The notes beneath the pieces are model-generated. The model did no database searches. It was not told where the DNA came from and saw nothing but the letters and a program-made list of their open reading frames with translations. Positions 13,974 to 20,810 of a DNA stretch of 20,810 nucleotides are shown here, in pieces. Made by a program: the position numbers and the translations under genes. Numbering within the stretch: the first letter of the stretch is position 1; every line of letters starts with the position of its first letter. The stretch comes from an uncultured Lachnospiraceae bacterium (lineage in GTDB: Bacteria; Bacillota; Clostridia; Lachnospirales; Lachnospiraceae), in assembly GCA_910578605.1 (NCBI GenBank), contig CAJTQG010000048.1:1-20810 (forward strand). The letters are read 5' to 3'.

Positions 13974-15050
13974 CTACTTCTGCTCTCCCTGAATTTTCCA
14001 CTGCTGTCCGTCAGGCAGCATTATTTTCAATCCCTGCCATATAGGAATGCCTCCCCCAGGTTCAATGGACTTTTCCATATTGTCTGGATATATGCCAACC
14101 CATGTCTCATTGCTTATATTTTTAATGCCAAACAATCCCTTCTGCTTTGTATTCTCAACTACCATACCTATACTCTCCCCATTATCAGACTCCTTGGGAT
14201 AGAATTGATTTCTTTTGATAACCGTGTCTGTCGTTAAATAAATTTCATCGTCCCCGTTAGAAAATATATAATATATTTTTTTACACTTGGGGCAGCACCA
14301 ATGTCCTTCTAAATTCTTTTCAAATTTAACAATAAAATGCTTGTATCCGCACTGACACTCTATATAGCTAGTTTTTAATTGATTTATAATTTTTTTCCAC
14401 TCATATGGTGTTAATCTCTTTTCCGGATGCTTCTTTCCCTCCACAAAAGTCTTAGTAAAAGCATCTTGCAGCACAGACGGAAACATCCCCCAATATTTTA
14501 ACAAACTGTCCTGCACACCTCTGATTGGTCTGTTTTCCTGGCTCTCATCACTCATATTAAATATGCCCTGCTCCGCCATCCAACTGTACTCCTCATTCGG
14601 ATTTAAAAAGGACTGCATGGCAGAGGCAATTCCTTTGTAAGGCCCATCATTGTGATAAAAAAATTCATATAAAAGAACTGCAAGGCTCCAATTCTGTCCA
14701 TCTCTCGTATAGTGCATACTTTTATTTTGTATTACCTCCGGCGCTGTCAATTCACTATAGTTCTCTTCTTCTAGCTCATCATTCACATCCATAAAATTCA
14801 GTGTATCACGCAAGTTGATGTGACCTGTCAGTGGGTGAAACCATATGGCCTGCTTGGGATTTCCACCGTAAACTAGATTATTTTTATCCATGTAATCATA
14901 TAAATCAACAATGGACCACGCTGCGTTCAGCATTGCCTTCATTGTTGCAAACCGAATCGTAACCTTTTGCTGCTCTTTGTAATACTGATGCTCCTTTATG
15001 TACTCCTCAAAGCGATGGTAGTCCTCCGTTTTATTCTTTTGCTCATCCAT
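13974..15050 (-). CDS. Pseudokinase with zinc ribbon and FHA-like tail
   Basis: A 358-aa paralog of the kinase encoded immediately upstream, but only of its second half. The kinase N-lobe with glycine loop and lysine is missing. The C-lobe remnant (about 40-225) keeps WSIVDLYDYM, LTAPEVIQ (the APE motif) and NWSLAVLLYEFFYHNDGPYKG, yet the catalytic aspartate position reads GG (YGGNPKQAIWF) and the metal-binding DFG-type motif reads LRDT, so it should not transfer phosphate. A zinc ribbon follows (C232/C234 with C253/C256), then the FHA-like module KGLFGIKNISNETWVGIYPD through IPIWQGLKIMLPDG, shared with the kinase. Start overlaps the kinase stop by one base (TAATG), with GGAGG 15 nt upstream. 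Likely an allosteric partner or adaptor for the kinase; inference. Confidence 0.8.
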   Translation of the reverse strand: MDEQKNKTEDYHRFEEYIKEHQYYKEQQKVTIRFATMKAMLNAAWSIVDLYDYMDKNNLVYGGNPKQAIWFHPLTGHINLRDTLNFMDVNDELEEENYSELTAPEVIQNKSMHYTRDGQNWSLAVLLYEFFYHNDGPYKGIASAMQSFLNPNEEYSWMAEQGIFNMSDESQENRPIRGVQDSLLKYWGMFPSVLQDAFTKTFVEGKKHPEKRLTPYEWKKIINQLKTSYIECQCGYKHFIVKFEKNLEGHWCCPKCKKIYYIFSNGDDEIYLTTDTVIKRNQFYPKESDNGESIGMVVENTKQKGLFGIKNISNETWVGIYPDNMEKSIEPGGGIPIWQGLKIMLPDGQQWKIQGEQK

Positions 15051-16426
15051 TACGATAAAATACGTCCTCCTATACCATTGCCAAAATCAATAAGCAGCCC
15101 TTTCCATATGGGAACTCCATATTCCGGCTTCACCTCATGTATTTCATTGTCCGGAAACTTGGCCTTCCATACCTTATCTGACAAATTTTTGATGCCGAAC
15201 ATACCCTTGTGTTCTTTATTTTCAATGACCTCTCCCGTCACCGTCTCATAGTCCTCCTCATCCTCCGTATAACAGCGATACAGCTTTAACCCTGGATATA
15301 ATGGGGCTGTCATATCTTTCATCTGCAATGTATATATTTTGCTTCCGCATCTGCTGCAAGTACAAATAAAATGCTCCTCATGCTTAAAAGCAGTTGTGTA
15401 AGCAACTTTGCCGCAAGTACAATGGACAATGTCCGAGCGAAGACGAATTAATAAATTCTGCCATGTTTTTTCAATAATTCTCTCATTTGGATTTTTCAAA
15501 CCTGCCGTAAAAGATTTCACGAAAGCTTCCTTTATGTAAGGAGGATAAAGCTTCCACAATTTAATGGCATTGTCATGAACTCCTAGTACCGGACAATTGC
15601 TGGCATCATTGGGATCAAAAATAAATAAGGATTCTTTTCCGTAATGCTTTAAATCATTTGCCTCCGTCAGCACTACACTCTGAAGCACCTTTTTCCCTTC
15701 TAGGGGATCAGAGCGCATAAATAACCGAAACAATACATTGGCAAGAGAATATCTGTCCGTGAGCACATCCGGTTTTGCTACTCCTCTCACAATCTCCGGC
15801 GCCATAAATCCTGGATAACCGCCAATTCCAAAGTTTTCTCCGTCAGGGGCGACATTATCACAATCGCATATTAACACATCTCCGCTTTGGGGATTCACAA
15901 AAAATCCGCTTAAGTTTAAGTCCTGGTAACTTTTTCCTACTAAATGCAGCACCCTGAATGCCTTGACAATATTGATGGCAGCTGTCACCTGGGCATCTAG
16001 ACTGGCAAATTTATATTCTACCTGTATTGCTTTTTGACCTTTCACCTTTGGCTTTTTCCACTCAAAACGGCCATATATTTTTTCTAATTCCACATACCCT
16101 GCAGGGGCTAAATCCATTAAATATCCAAATGTTTTATATTTTCCCTTTACACTCACATATTCTGTTAAATGCTTTGGCCACAAAAATTTATCACTGTTCT
16201 CCGGCGCTCCATCTTTTATGTTAACTGATAAATTATTTCTAAATGCATGGGGATGTTTAATTTTCTCATAAAAATACCATTTTAATGCCCATTTTTTTCC
16301 CTGATAATGCACTTTATATACTGCACCCTGACCGCCGCTTCCTATTTTTTCTTCCACTACAGCAAAACTCCCATCTCTCATAGGAATTTTATCTCCCGCC
16401 GCCAGTTCATATCTATCCTCTAACAT
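15050..16426 (-). CDS. Ser/Thr protein kinase-like protein with zinc ribbon and FHA-like tail
   Basis: A 458-aa cytoplasmic eukaryotic-like kinase. The glycine loop is IGSGGQGAVYKV (28-39) and the ATP lysine is K49 in WALKWY. The catalytic loop is SYQDLNLSGFFVNP (167-179) with D169; the metal-binding motif is ICDCDNV (D188 and D190), followed by GYPGFMAPEIV (203-213). The YQD/CDxDNV variant is typical of TerY-associated kinases rather than of Hanks-type PASTA kinases. The Asn that normally sits five residues after the catalytic Asp is Gly174 here. After the kinase fold come a zinc ribbon (C336/C338 with C357/C360) and an FHA-like C-terminal module (KGMFGIKNLSDKVWKAKFPD to WKGLLIDFGNG, 407-451). 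There is no membrane helix. It lies 36 nt after the first VWA gene and overlaps the pseudokinase gene by one base. Confidence 0.87.
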   Translation of the reverse strand: MLEDRYELAAGDKIPMRDGSFAVVEEKIGSGGQGAVYKVHYQGKKWALKWYFYEKIKHPHAFRNNLSVNIKDGAPENSDKFLWPKHLTEYVSVKGKYKTFGYLMDLAPAGYVELEKIYGRFEWKKPKVKGQKAIQVEYKFASLDAQVTAAINIVKAFRVLHLVGKSYQDLNLSGFFVNPQSGDVLICDCDNVAPDGENFGIGGYPGFMAPEIVRGVAKPDVLTDRYSLANVLFRLFMRSDPLEGKKVLQSVVLTEANDLKHYGKESLFIFDPNDASNCPVLGVHDNAIKLWKLYPPYIKEAFVKSFTAGLKNPNERIIEKTWQNLLIRLRSDIVHCTCGKVAYTTAFKHEEHFICTCSRCGSKIYTLQMKDMTAPLYPGLKLYRCYTEDEEDYETVTGEVIENKEHKGMFGIKNLSDKVWKAKFPDNEIHEVKPEYGVPIWKGLLIDFGNGIGGRILS

Positions 16427-16462
16427 GCCTGAATCTATTTCCTTTCCTGTTTTTGTGGACGT

Positions 16463-17329
16463 TTACCAGCCGGCATCAAAGTCTACTTGGTCTTGGGACT
16501 TGTCCACCTCACCCATAATATCCTTCTTCACCGCTTCCACTAGCTGTTCTTCCTTGCCCCCTGCTACATCCTCCTCTGTCAGTTCCTTTCCCTCATCCGT
16601 GAGTGTCATACTTTGACTTCCTATTTTTGAGGAGGTAATCACAAGAAACTCTATCAATTCTCTCAATTCCTTTGCACCGTGGGCGCGAATGGCCAGCTCA
16701 TCCCTGCCGGTAAATTCCCTGAGCACATCCATATTGGGGTTCGAACCAATTCCTACAGCTATTTTTAAACCGTATTTGTACCAGCTATTCTGCTTTAATA
16801 AATTTAAACCTTCCTGCCAATCATCACTGGGAACACCGTCAGACATTAAAAATATAACCGGCGCATAGGAGAGGGATGGCTTATTCATAAATTCCTTTCG
16901 GGATAATTTATGATTCAACTCCTTAAACGCTGCACCCATAACCGTTGTCCCCCCTGCAGGCTGTCTAGGCCATATTTGATAGTCCTTCACCGGAACAGGC
17001 CCCTCCTTTGTAATCCAAGTTACGGTGGTGGCATACCGCAATGCCGCAATACTGATATCCGCATTGTTTCCCCCCACCTCCACTAGCTCCGGCAATAATT
17101 CCTCCATGGTTCCGTTCACAGTACCAATTTTAGTACCCTTCATACTGCCAGATGTATCTATGAGAAAGAAAATTGTCATACTTTTTTTGGATGGCTCTAG
17201 GCAATCCAAAAAATCCTCTTCATCTATATTTTCATTTTCTAGTCCAGGCGCTTCTTCCTTTTTCCATTCCTCCGGGTTCCACATGACATCGGAATCAGAA
17301 AATTCAAAGCCCTCCAGCATATCTGTCAT
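16463..17329 (-). CDS. TerY-like VWA protein (paralog 1, FDAGW tail)
   Basis: A 288-aa VWA protein of the TerY type and first gene of the signalling operon. An acidic N-terminus (1-48) precedes the VWA domain (about 50-235) with full MIDAS D58-T-S60-G-S62, T128/T129 and D164 (SDGVPSDDW). The stretch SYAPVIFLMSDG and the closing TSSKIGSQSM are nearly the same as in the VWA protein at 12254-13102. An acidic C-terminal extension ends in DFDAGW. I chose the ATG at 17329 because AAGGAGG lies eight nt upstream; the frame is open to 17410 but that part runs through the promoter and does not resemble the paralog. It probably forms a metal-dependent complex with the kinase and phosphatase, as proposed for TerY; that is inference. 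Confidence 0.88.
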   Translation of the reverse strand: MTDMLEGFEFSDSDVMWNPEEWKKEEAPGLENENIDEEDFLDCLEPSKKSMTIFFLIDTSGSMKGTKIGTVNGTMEELLPELVEVGGNNADISIAALRYATTVTWITKEGPVPVKDYQIWPRQPAGGTTVMGAAFKELNHKLSRKEFMNKPSLSYAPVIFLMSDGVPSDDWQEGLNLLKQNSWYKYGLKIAVGIGSNPNMDVLREFTGRDELAIRAHGAKELRELIEFLVITSSKIGSQSMTLTDEGKELTEEDVAGGKEEQLVEAVKKDIMGEVDKSQDQVDFDAGW

Positions 17330-17381
17330 CTTCAAGTCCTCCTTGCAAAATGTTTTGTCATGGGTATGGATACTATAGTTT

Positions 17382-17410
17382 ATGATACTACACATATATT
17401 TTTTTTGCAA
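17382..17410 (-). promoter_or_regulatory. Promoter of the VWA-kinase-phosphatase operon
   Basis: On the minus strand TTGCAA (17405-17410), a 17-nt spacer and TATCAT (17382-17387), 53 nt before the VWA start codon. It begins 14 nt beyond the stop of the ABC permease gene, so the signalling locus has its own promoter even if some read-through from the transporter occurs. GATACTA occurs twice on the plus strand (17369-17375 and 17384-17390, 15-nt period), the second copy overlapping the -10. Confidence 0.55.
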
Positions 17411-17423
17411 TACACTAACCCTC

Positions 17424-18551
17424 TTATGCCCGCCTTCTCTTACACAAAAGACCTGCTGCTAGCAGAACAAAACCATATATTAACAATACCCCTATGGAAC
17501 TGGTGATTTCCCCTAGATACCCACTGCTATGGCTAGCCTGGACTTTTTCCAGTCCTATCATATACCAGTAGGTGGGCAGTAAATGAGCTGCCCTTATTAC
17601 CTTGTCTCCCATAAATTCCATAGGAACAAATATCCCTCCAAGAAAACTCATTCCCAACCCTAGTATATTACTCATCATTGTTAAGCTGTTGTTCGTCTTT
17701 AAGAAGCTGCTTAATAGGAAAGTAAGGGAAACACTGACAAACAGAAACAAACCAGCCAATATCAAATAACCAGCTGCATGCTCCCATGTTCCCTGAAATA
17801 ATAGGCGGCCTAGAAGAACAAACAGAATGTAGAGGCCCACGCCAACTACAAGCATTGCTGCAAATATGTTCATACTTCTTTTGGATGAGGACTCAGGGCT
17901 GCAGGTTAACCGTTCAGACAAGTCCTTGCGCCCAAAGCATACAAGAACAGGGCCAATTCCTGTTATCGTCACACAAACAAAAATATAGGCCAAATACTGA
18001 AAAAAATAAAAATAATCCGGCTTTTGGGATGTATCTCTTCCCGCCAATTCAACCTGTGCTTCTATTTTAACATTTTCCCTCGCCTTCTCTAAAGCCTCCT
18101 GTGCTTTCTCCCCCTGCTGGAGGTAAAAAGAATAGGCCCCCACAAATTCTTCCACCTGCATTTTTAGGAAAGAATCTGCCATACTGTCTGGGGATGTGTA
18201 AGTCACAAGCTCTCCCTCCCCCTTTCCTGCCAACAGATTTTCTCCAAACCTTTCAGGAATGACAATAATAAATTCCACATCCCCATTAAACAGCGCATCC
18301 GTCATTTTATCCTTCTTAGAGGAAAGGGCACACACCTTCTGGGTTTCGGACAAATAATCTACCAACGCCTGACTAATCTGGGATTTATCTTCATCAGAAA
18401 TCCCAACAGCTGCCTTGGAAACCTCAAAATTCCCCATATCATTGTCGGAGGCAGTAAAAAATATACAGAGGGCTAAAAAAATACCAACATAAAGCATTAC
18501 CGTTCCTATATTTTTTTTCATAACTAGAAAAAACACTCTAAATGTGGTCAT
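17424..18551 (-). CDS. ABC-2 type transporter permease (second permease)
   Basis: A 375-aa ABC-2 family permease. One N-terminal membrane helix (about 15-33, TVMLYVGIFLALCIFF) is followed by an extracytoplasmic domain to about residue 165 (including AAVGISDEDKSQISQALVDYL), then about five helices in the C-terminal half, with the family stretch LTCSPESSSKRSMNIFAAML between the first two. The start ATG overlaps the upstream permease gene by 14 nt and has AAGGGGG seven nt upstream. It should form a heterodimer with that permease, powered by the ATPase encoded first. Substrate unknown; drug, peptide or lipid export would all fit this subfamily. Confidence 0.87.
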   Translation of the reverse strand: MTTFRVFFLVMKKNIGTVMLYVGIFLALCIFFTASDNDMGNFEVSKAAVGISDEDKSQISQALVDYLSETQKVCALSSKKDKMTDALFNGDVEFIIVIPERFGENLLAGKGEGELVTYTSPDSMADSFLKMQVEEFVGAYSFYLQQGEKAQEALEKARENVKIEAQVELAGRDTSQKPDYFYFFQYLAYIFVCVTITGIGPVLVCFGRKDLSERLTCSPESSSKRSMNIFAAMLVVGVGLYILFVLLGRLLFQGTWEHAAGYLILAGLFLFVSVSLTFLLSSFLKTNNSLTMMSNILGLGMSFLGGIFVPMEFMGDKVIRAAHLLPTYWYMIGLEKVQASHSSGYLGEITSSIGVLLIYGFVLLAAGLLCKRRRA

Positions 18552-19749
18552 ATCTGCACCCCCTTAACACAATGTAGCTGCCGGCACACAACAAACCAGC
18601 CATCAAAAATAAAGCCAATATATTTTGAACAAATCTTTCATAGTCACTAAATACATTTAAGGCATACAGACATTCCGTAATTCTCGTTGCCGGATTAATA
18701 CGGTTTAGAAACGGTGCCTTTTCCTCTATCAATGCCTTCATGCCGGATATCATCAGTCCGCTGGCAAAACAGCACAGCATGGAAATGCCAAGATTAACTC
18801 CAACCTTCACACCCTCTCCCCCTTTTACAATAGTTCCGAAGAAAAAACCACCAGCCACTCCTACCAATGCTCCTGCCAGACAGGTGAGCAGCATCAGAAG
18901 AATATTTCCTCCTATCTCCAATCTTAAAATCCCGCACAAGTACACAAGCAAAAGAACCAACGCCATAAACTGCACTGTTACAGTTGCCAGAAAGTCCGCC
19001 AAAATTCCTTTCATTTTATGGATAGGCGCTGCGCTTCTCCTAGCACCCAGAGCAGAATTATCTGCCTGAAGCTGCATCACCGACTGGACACCCCCAAAAC
19101 ATCCATACAGGCATGTCATGGCAATTAACGCATAGAAATATTGCGCCATCTGACTTATGGTCCCATGGCTTAGGGTTCCTGTTTTTGTATACTCCTTCTG
19201 GCCTCCTATCATCTGACTGATAACGGAAAGCAAATCTACTGTACTGTAATGTCTATCCTCACCGCTCTCATAAACGAATTTTTGTATCCTTTCCTTTATT
19301 CTGTCCTGCTGGCGGAGACACTGGTCTAAAAACATTTTCAACACAGTCTGATTGATACCGGACTGGGTTACCTTAAGCCGAAGCTGATTGTCCACATAGA
19401 TAATGCCTTCCACCTCCTGGTTTTCTAATAATTGCTCTGCATCCCTCTCATCTGTCCTCACTGCATCCAGCAGAGCATTGTCTCCCTGTCCGACGGCCTG
19501 CAGCACATAATCAAACCAAAGCACAGGCTCTGCCATAAGTTCTGGGGCACCTTCCTCCTTTTTTTGATTTTCTTCCCCGCTGAATACAACAGCCACCTTC
19601 ACTGGTTCAAACTCCTGGCCATTTAACAAATTGCCAAAGCTGATATAAAAAAATGTGCCTAAAATTAAAGGAAAGGCAAAGCACCAGAAAGATATTTCTT
19701 TTGTTTTGAAAATCGTCTTCAGACGATACCAGAATAAATGTATAAACAT
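18538..19749 (-). CDS. ABC-2 type transporter permease (first permease)
   Basis: A 403-aa ABC-2 permease with the standard layout: amphipathic start (MFIHLFWYRLKTIFKTKEI), first membrane helix about 19-38, an extracytoplasmic domain to about 205, then about five helices ending at LLCAGSYIVL. The loop ADNSALGARRSAAPIHKMKG matches the cytoplasmic coupling segment of the family, which in relatives reads similarly around R-R/K-x-x-x-P. I chose the ATG at 19749, with GAGGAGG about ten nt upstream; the frame is open to 19812 but that part overlaps the ATPase gene. The stop lies inside the next permease gene, so the two subunits are coupled. Confidence 0.87.
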   Translation of the reverse strand: MFIHLFWYRLKTIFKTKEISFWCFAFPLILGTFFYISFGNLLNGQEFEPVKVAVVFSGEENQKKEEGAPELMAEPVLWFDYVLQAVGQGDNALLDAVRTDERDAEQLLENQEVEGIIYVDNQLRLKVTQSGINQTVLKMFLDQCLRQQDRIKERIQKFVYESGEDRHYSTVDLLSVISQMIGGQKEYTKTGTLSHGTISQMAQYFYALIAMTCLYGCFGGVQSVMQLQADNSALGARRSAAPIHKMKGILADFLATVTVQFMALVLLLVYLCGILRLEIGGNILLMLLTCLAGALVGVAGGFFFGTIVKGGEGVKVGVNLGISMLCCFASGLMISGMKALIEEKAPFLNRINPATRITECLYALNVFSDYERFVQNILALFLMAGLLCAGSYIVLRGCRYDHI

Positions 19750-19768
19750 AAGACTCTTTCCTCCTCTT

Positions 19769-20737
19769 TTAATCCCTAAGGGCTTTTCCGGTAATTTCCA
19801 AAAATACATCATTTAAAGTTGGCAGCTCAGAGTATATCCTGCCAAGCTTTAAATCCGTACCGCTCATGTAGTCCAAGATTCCCACAAGGTTATGCTTTCC
19901 TCCGGAACAGCTAATCTCCAGCCTTCCCTCCTGAAATGTTACATTCAGCACATGGTCTAGCTTTCCTATATCCTCCATAAGTTTTCTGGACTTCTGGTCA
20001 TTCTCTTCATCTGAAAGTCCTTTAAGAACCTCCACAGTAATCATTTCCGTCCGCTGAATTCGATTTTTCAGTTCCTCCTTTGTGCCAAGAGCAATCACCT
20101 TCCCCTTATCCATAATAGCAATTCTACTGCATAGCTGCTCTACCTCCTCCATATAGTGAGAAGTGTAGATAATAGTTGCCCCCTGGCGGTTTAACTGGGC
20201 AATCCCCTCTAATATTTTATTTCTGCTCTGAGGGTCCACTGCCACCGTAGGCTCATCTAACACAATTAGTTTTGGCTTATGGGCAATGCCGCAGGCAATA
20301 TTTAACCGCCGAAGCAGTCCGCCTGACAATTTTTTTGGATAGAATTTTTTAAATTCTTCCAAGCCGGTAAAGGAAATAGCTTCCTCCACATATTGCCTGC
20401 GCTGTTTCTTGTCCCTTATGTACAAACCACAAAAATAATCAATATTTTCCCATACAGTTAATTCGTCAAATACAGCTACATTCTGCAGAATGACTCCTAT
20501 CTCTTTCTTGCTGTCATAAGTATAAGGCTCCATTTTTTTGCCAAACACCTGTATGTCACCCTCCTGATAATTCAGCAGCGCCAAGAGACAGCCAATGGTG
20601 GTGGACTTGCCTGAGCCGTTAGGACCAAGCAGTCCAAACACCTCCCCCTCCTTAATTTCTAAATTTAGATGGTCTAATGCCTGAAAATCTTTATAATATT
20701 TAACTAAATTTTCAATCTTAACTACACTTTCACACAT
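19769..20737 (-). CDS. ABC transporter ATP-binding protein (ABC-2 exporter)
   Basis: A 322-aa nucleotide-binding subunit of the CcmA/drug-exporter class. Walker A is GPNGSGKST (38-46), the Q-loop is VILQN (about 82-86), the ABC signature is LSGGLLRR (137-144), Walker B is LIVLDE (157-162) followed by PTVAVDP, and the H-loop is TSHYMEE (H194). The C-terminal extension of about 90 residues after the nucleotide domain is usual for this class. The ATG at 20737 is preferred because AAGGAGG lies six nt upstream; the ATG two codons earlier directly abuts that site. It is first in a three-gene set with the two permeases, 19 nt before the first. There is no sign of a linked two-component system in the window. 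Confidence 0.93.
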   Translation of the reverse strand: MCESVVKIENLVKYYKDFQALDHLNLEIKEGEVFGLLGPNGSGKSTTIGCLLALLNYQEGDIQVFGKKMEPYTYDSKKEIGVILQNVAVFDELTVWENIDYFCGLYIRDKKQRRQYVEEAISFTGLEEFKKFYPKKLSGGLLRRLNIACGIAHKPKLIVLDEPTVAVDPQSRNKILEGIAQLNRQGATIIYTSHYMEEVEQLCSRIAIMDKGKVIALGTKEELKNRIQRTEMITVEVLKGLSDEENDQKSRKLMEDIGKLDHVLNVTFQEGRLEISCSGGKHNLVGILDYMSGTDLKLGRIYSELPTLNDVFLEITGKALRD

Positions 20738-20758
20738 ATACATCCTCCTTTTTTACCA

Positions 20759-20786
20759 ATAATAAAAAATCATCTATCCATAACAA
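20759..20786 (-). promoter_or_regulatory. Candidate promoter for the ABC transporter genes
   Basis: On the minus strand TTGTTA (20781-20786), a 16-nt spacer and TATTAT (20759-20764), just upstream of the ATPase ribosome site. The leader would be very short and the window ends soon after, so an upstream gene or promoter outside the window remains possible. Confidence 0.3.
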
Positions 20787-20810
20787 TTGCTATTCTCATA
20801 CATTGATTAA

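Overview
The window looks like chromosomal DNA of an AT-rich, low-GC Gram-positive bacterium, most likely a Clostridia member of the Lachnospiraceae type. This rests on strong AAGGAGG-type ribosome binding sites, the short (about 420 aa) LeuC class, an ECF sigma factor paired with a membrane-anchored beta-propeller protein, and overall composition. It is a judgement from sequence features, not from a database search. Every protein gene lies on the minus strand; only one tRNA gene is on the plus strand.

Layout, low to high coordinates. (1) 84-1971: leuD and leuC, the two subunits of 3-isopropylmalate dehydratase (leucine synthesis). (2) 2123-5175: an ECF sigma factor whose stop overlaps the start of an 840-aa single-pass membrane protein with a C-terminal beta-propeller; a hairpin terminator at 2033-2058 ends this pair. 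(3) 5415-5500: tRNA-Ser(CGA) on the plus strand, with a good promoter and a shared, convergent terminator-like hairpin. (4) 5605-17329: a long signalling locus. In transcription order it encodes a TerY-like VWA protein, a Ser/Thr kinase-like protein with zinc ribbon and FHA-like tail, a pseudokinase with the same tail, a minimal VWA protein, a second TerY-like VWA protein, a PP2C phosphatase, a stand-alone TerY-C zinc-binding domain, a three-helix membrane protein of unknown family, a MoxR-type AAA+ ATPase, a DUF2201 putative metallopeptidase/VWA protein with an internal domain duplication, and two small paralogous proteins. (5) 17424-20737: an ABC-2 export system (ATPase and two permeases).

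How the genes may work together. VWA (TerY) + kinase + PP2C is the 'TerY-P triad' described for tellurite/stress-related Ter systems; here it is joined by a MoxR ATPase and a DUF2201 VWA protein, a pairing typical of AAA+/VWA chaperone systems. No TerD, TerC or TerB-like gene is visible in the window. The most notable property is that almost every part is duplicated with one copy modified: kinase/pseudokinase, two VWA proteins ending in the same FDAGW tail plus a tailless one, an intact and a decayed metallopeptidase motif in one chain, and twin small proteins. The locus reads as a phosphorylation-controlled, metal-dependent scaffold or chaperone system with one membrane component. The input signal and the target are not deducible from the sequence.

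There is no gene-free stretch over 300 bases. The larger gaps (5176-5414, 6203-6466, 13103-13259, 9400-9547) hold promoter-like and dyad elements listed below or nothing recognisable. No transposase, integrase, CRISPR array or rRNA is present.
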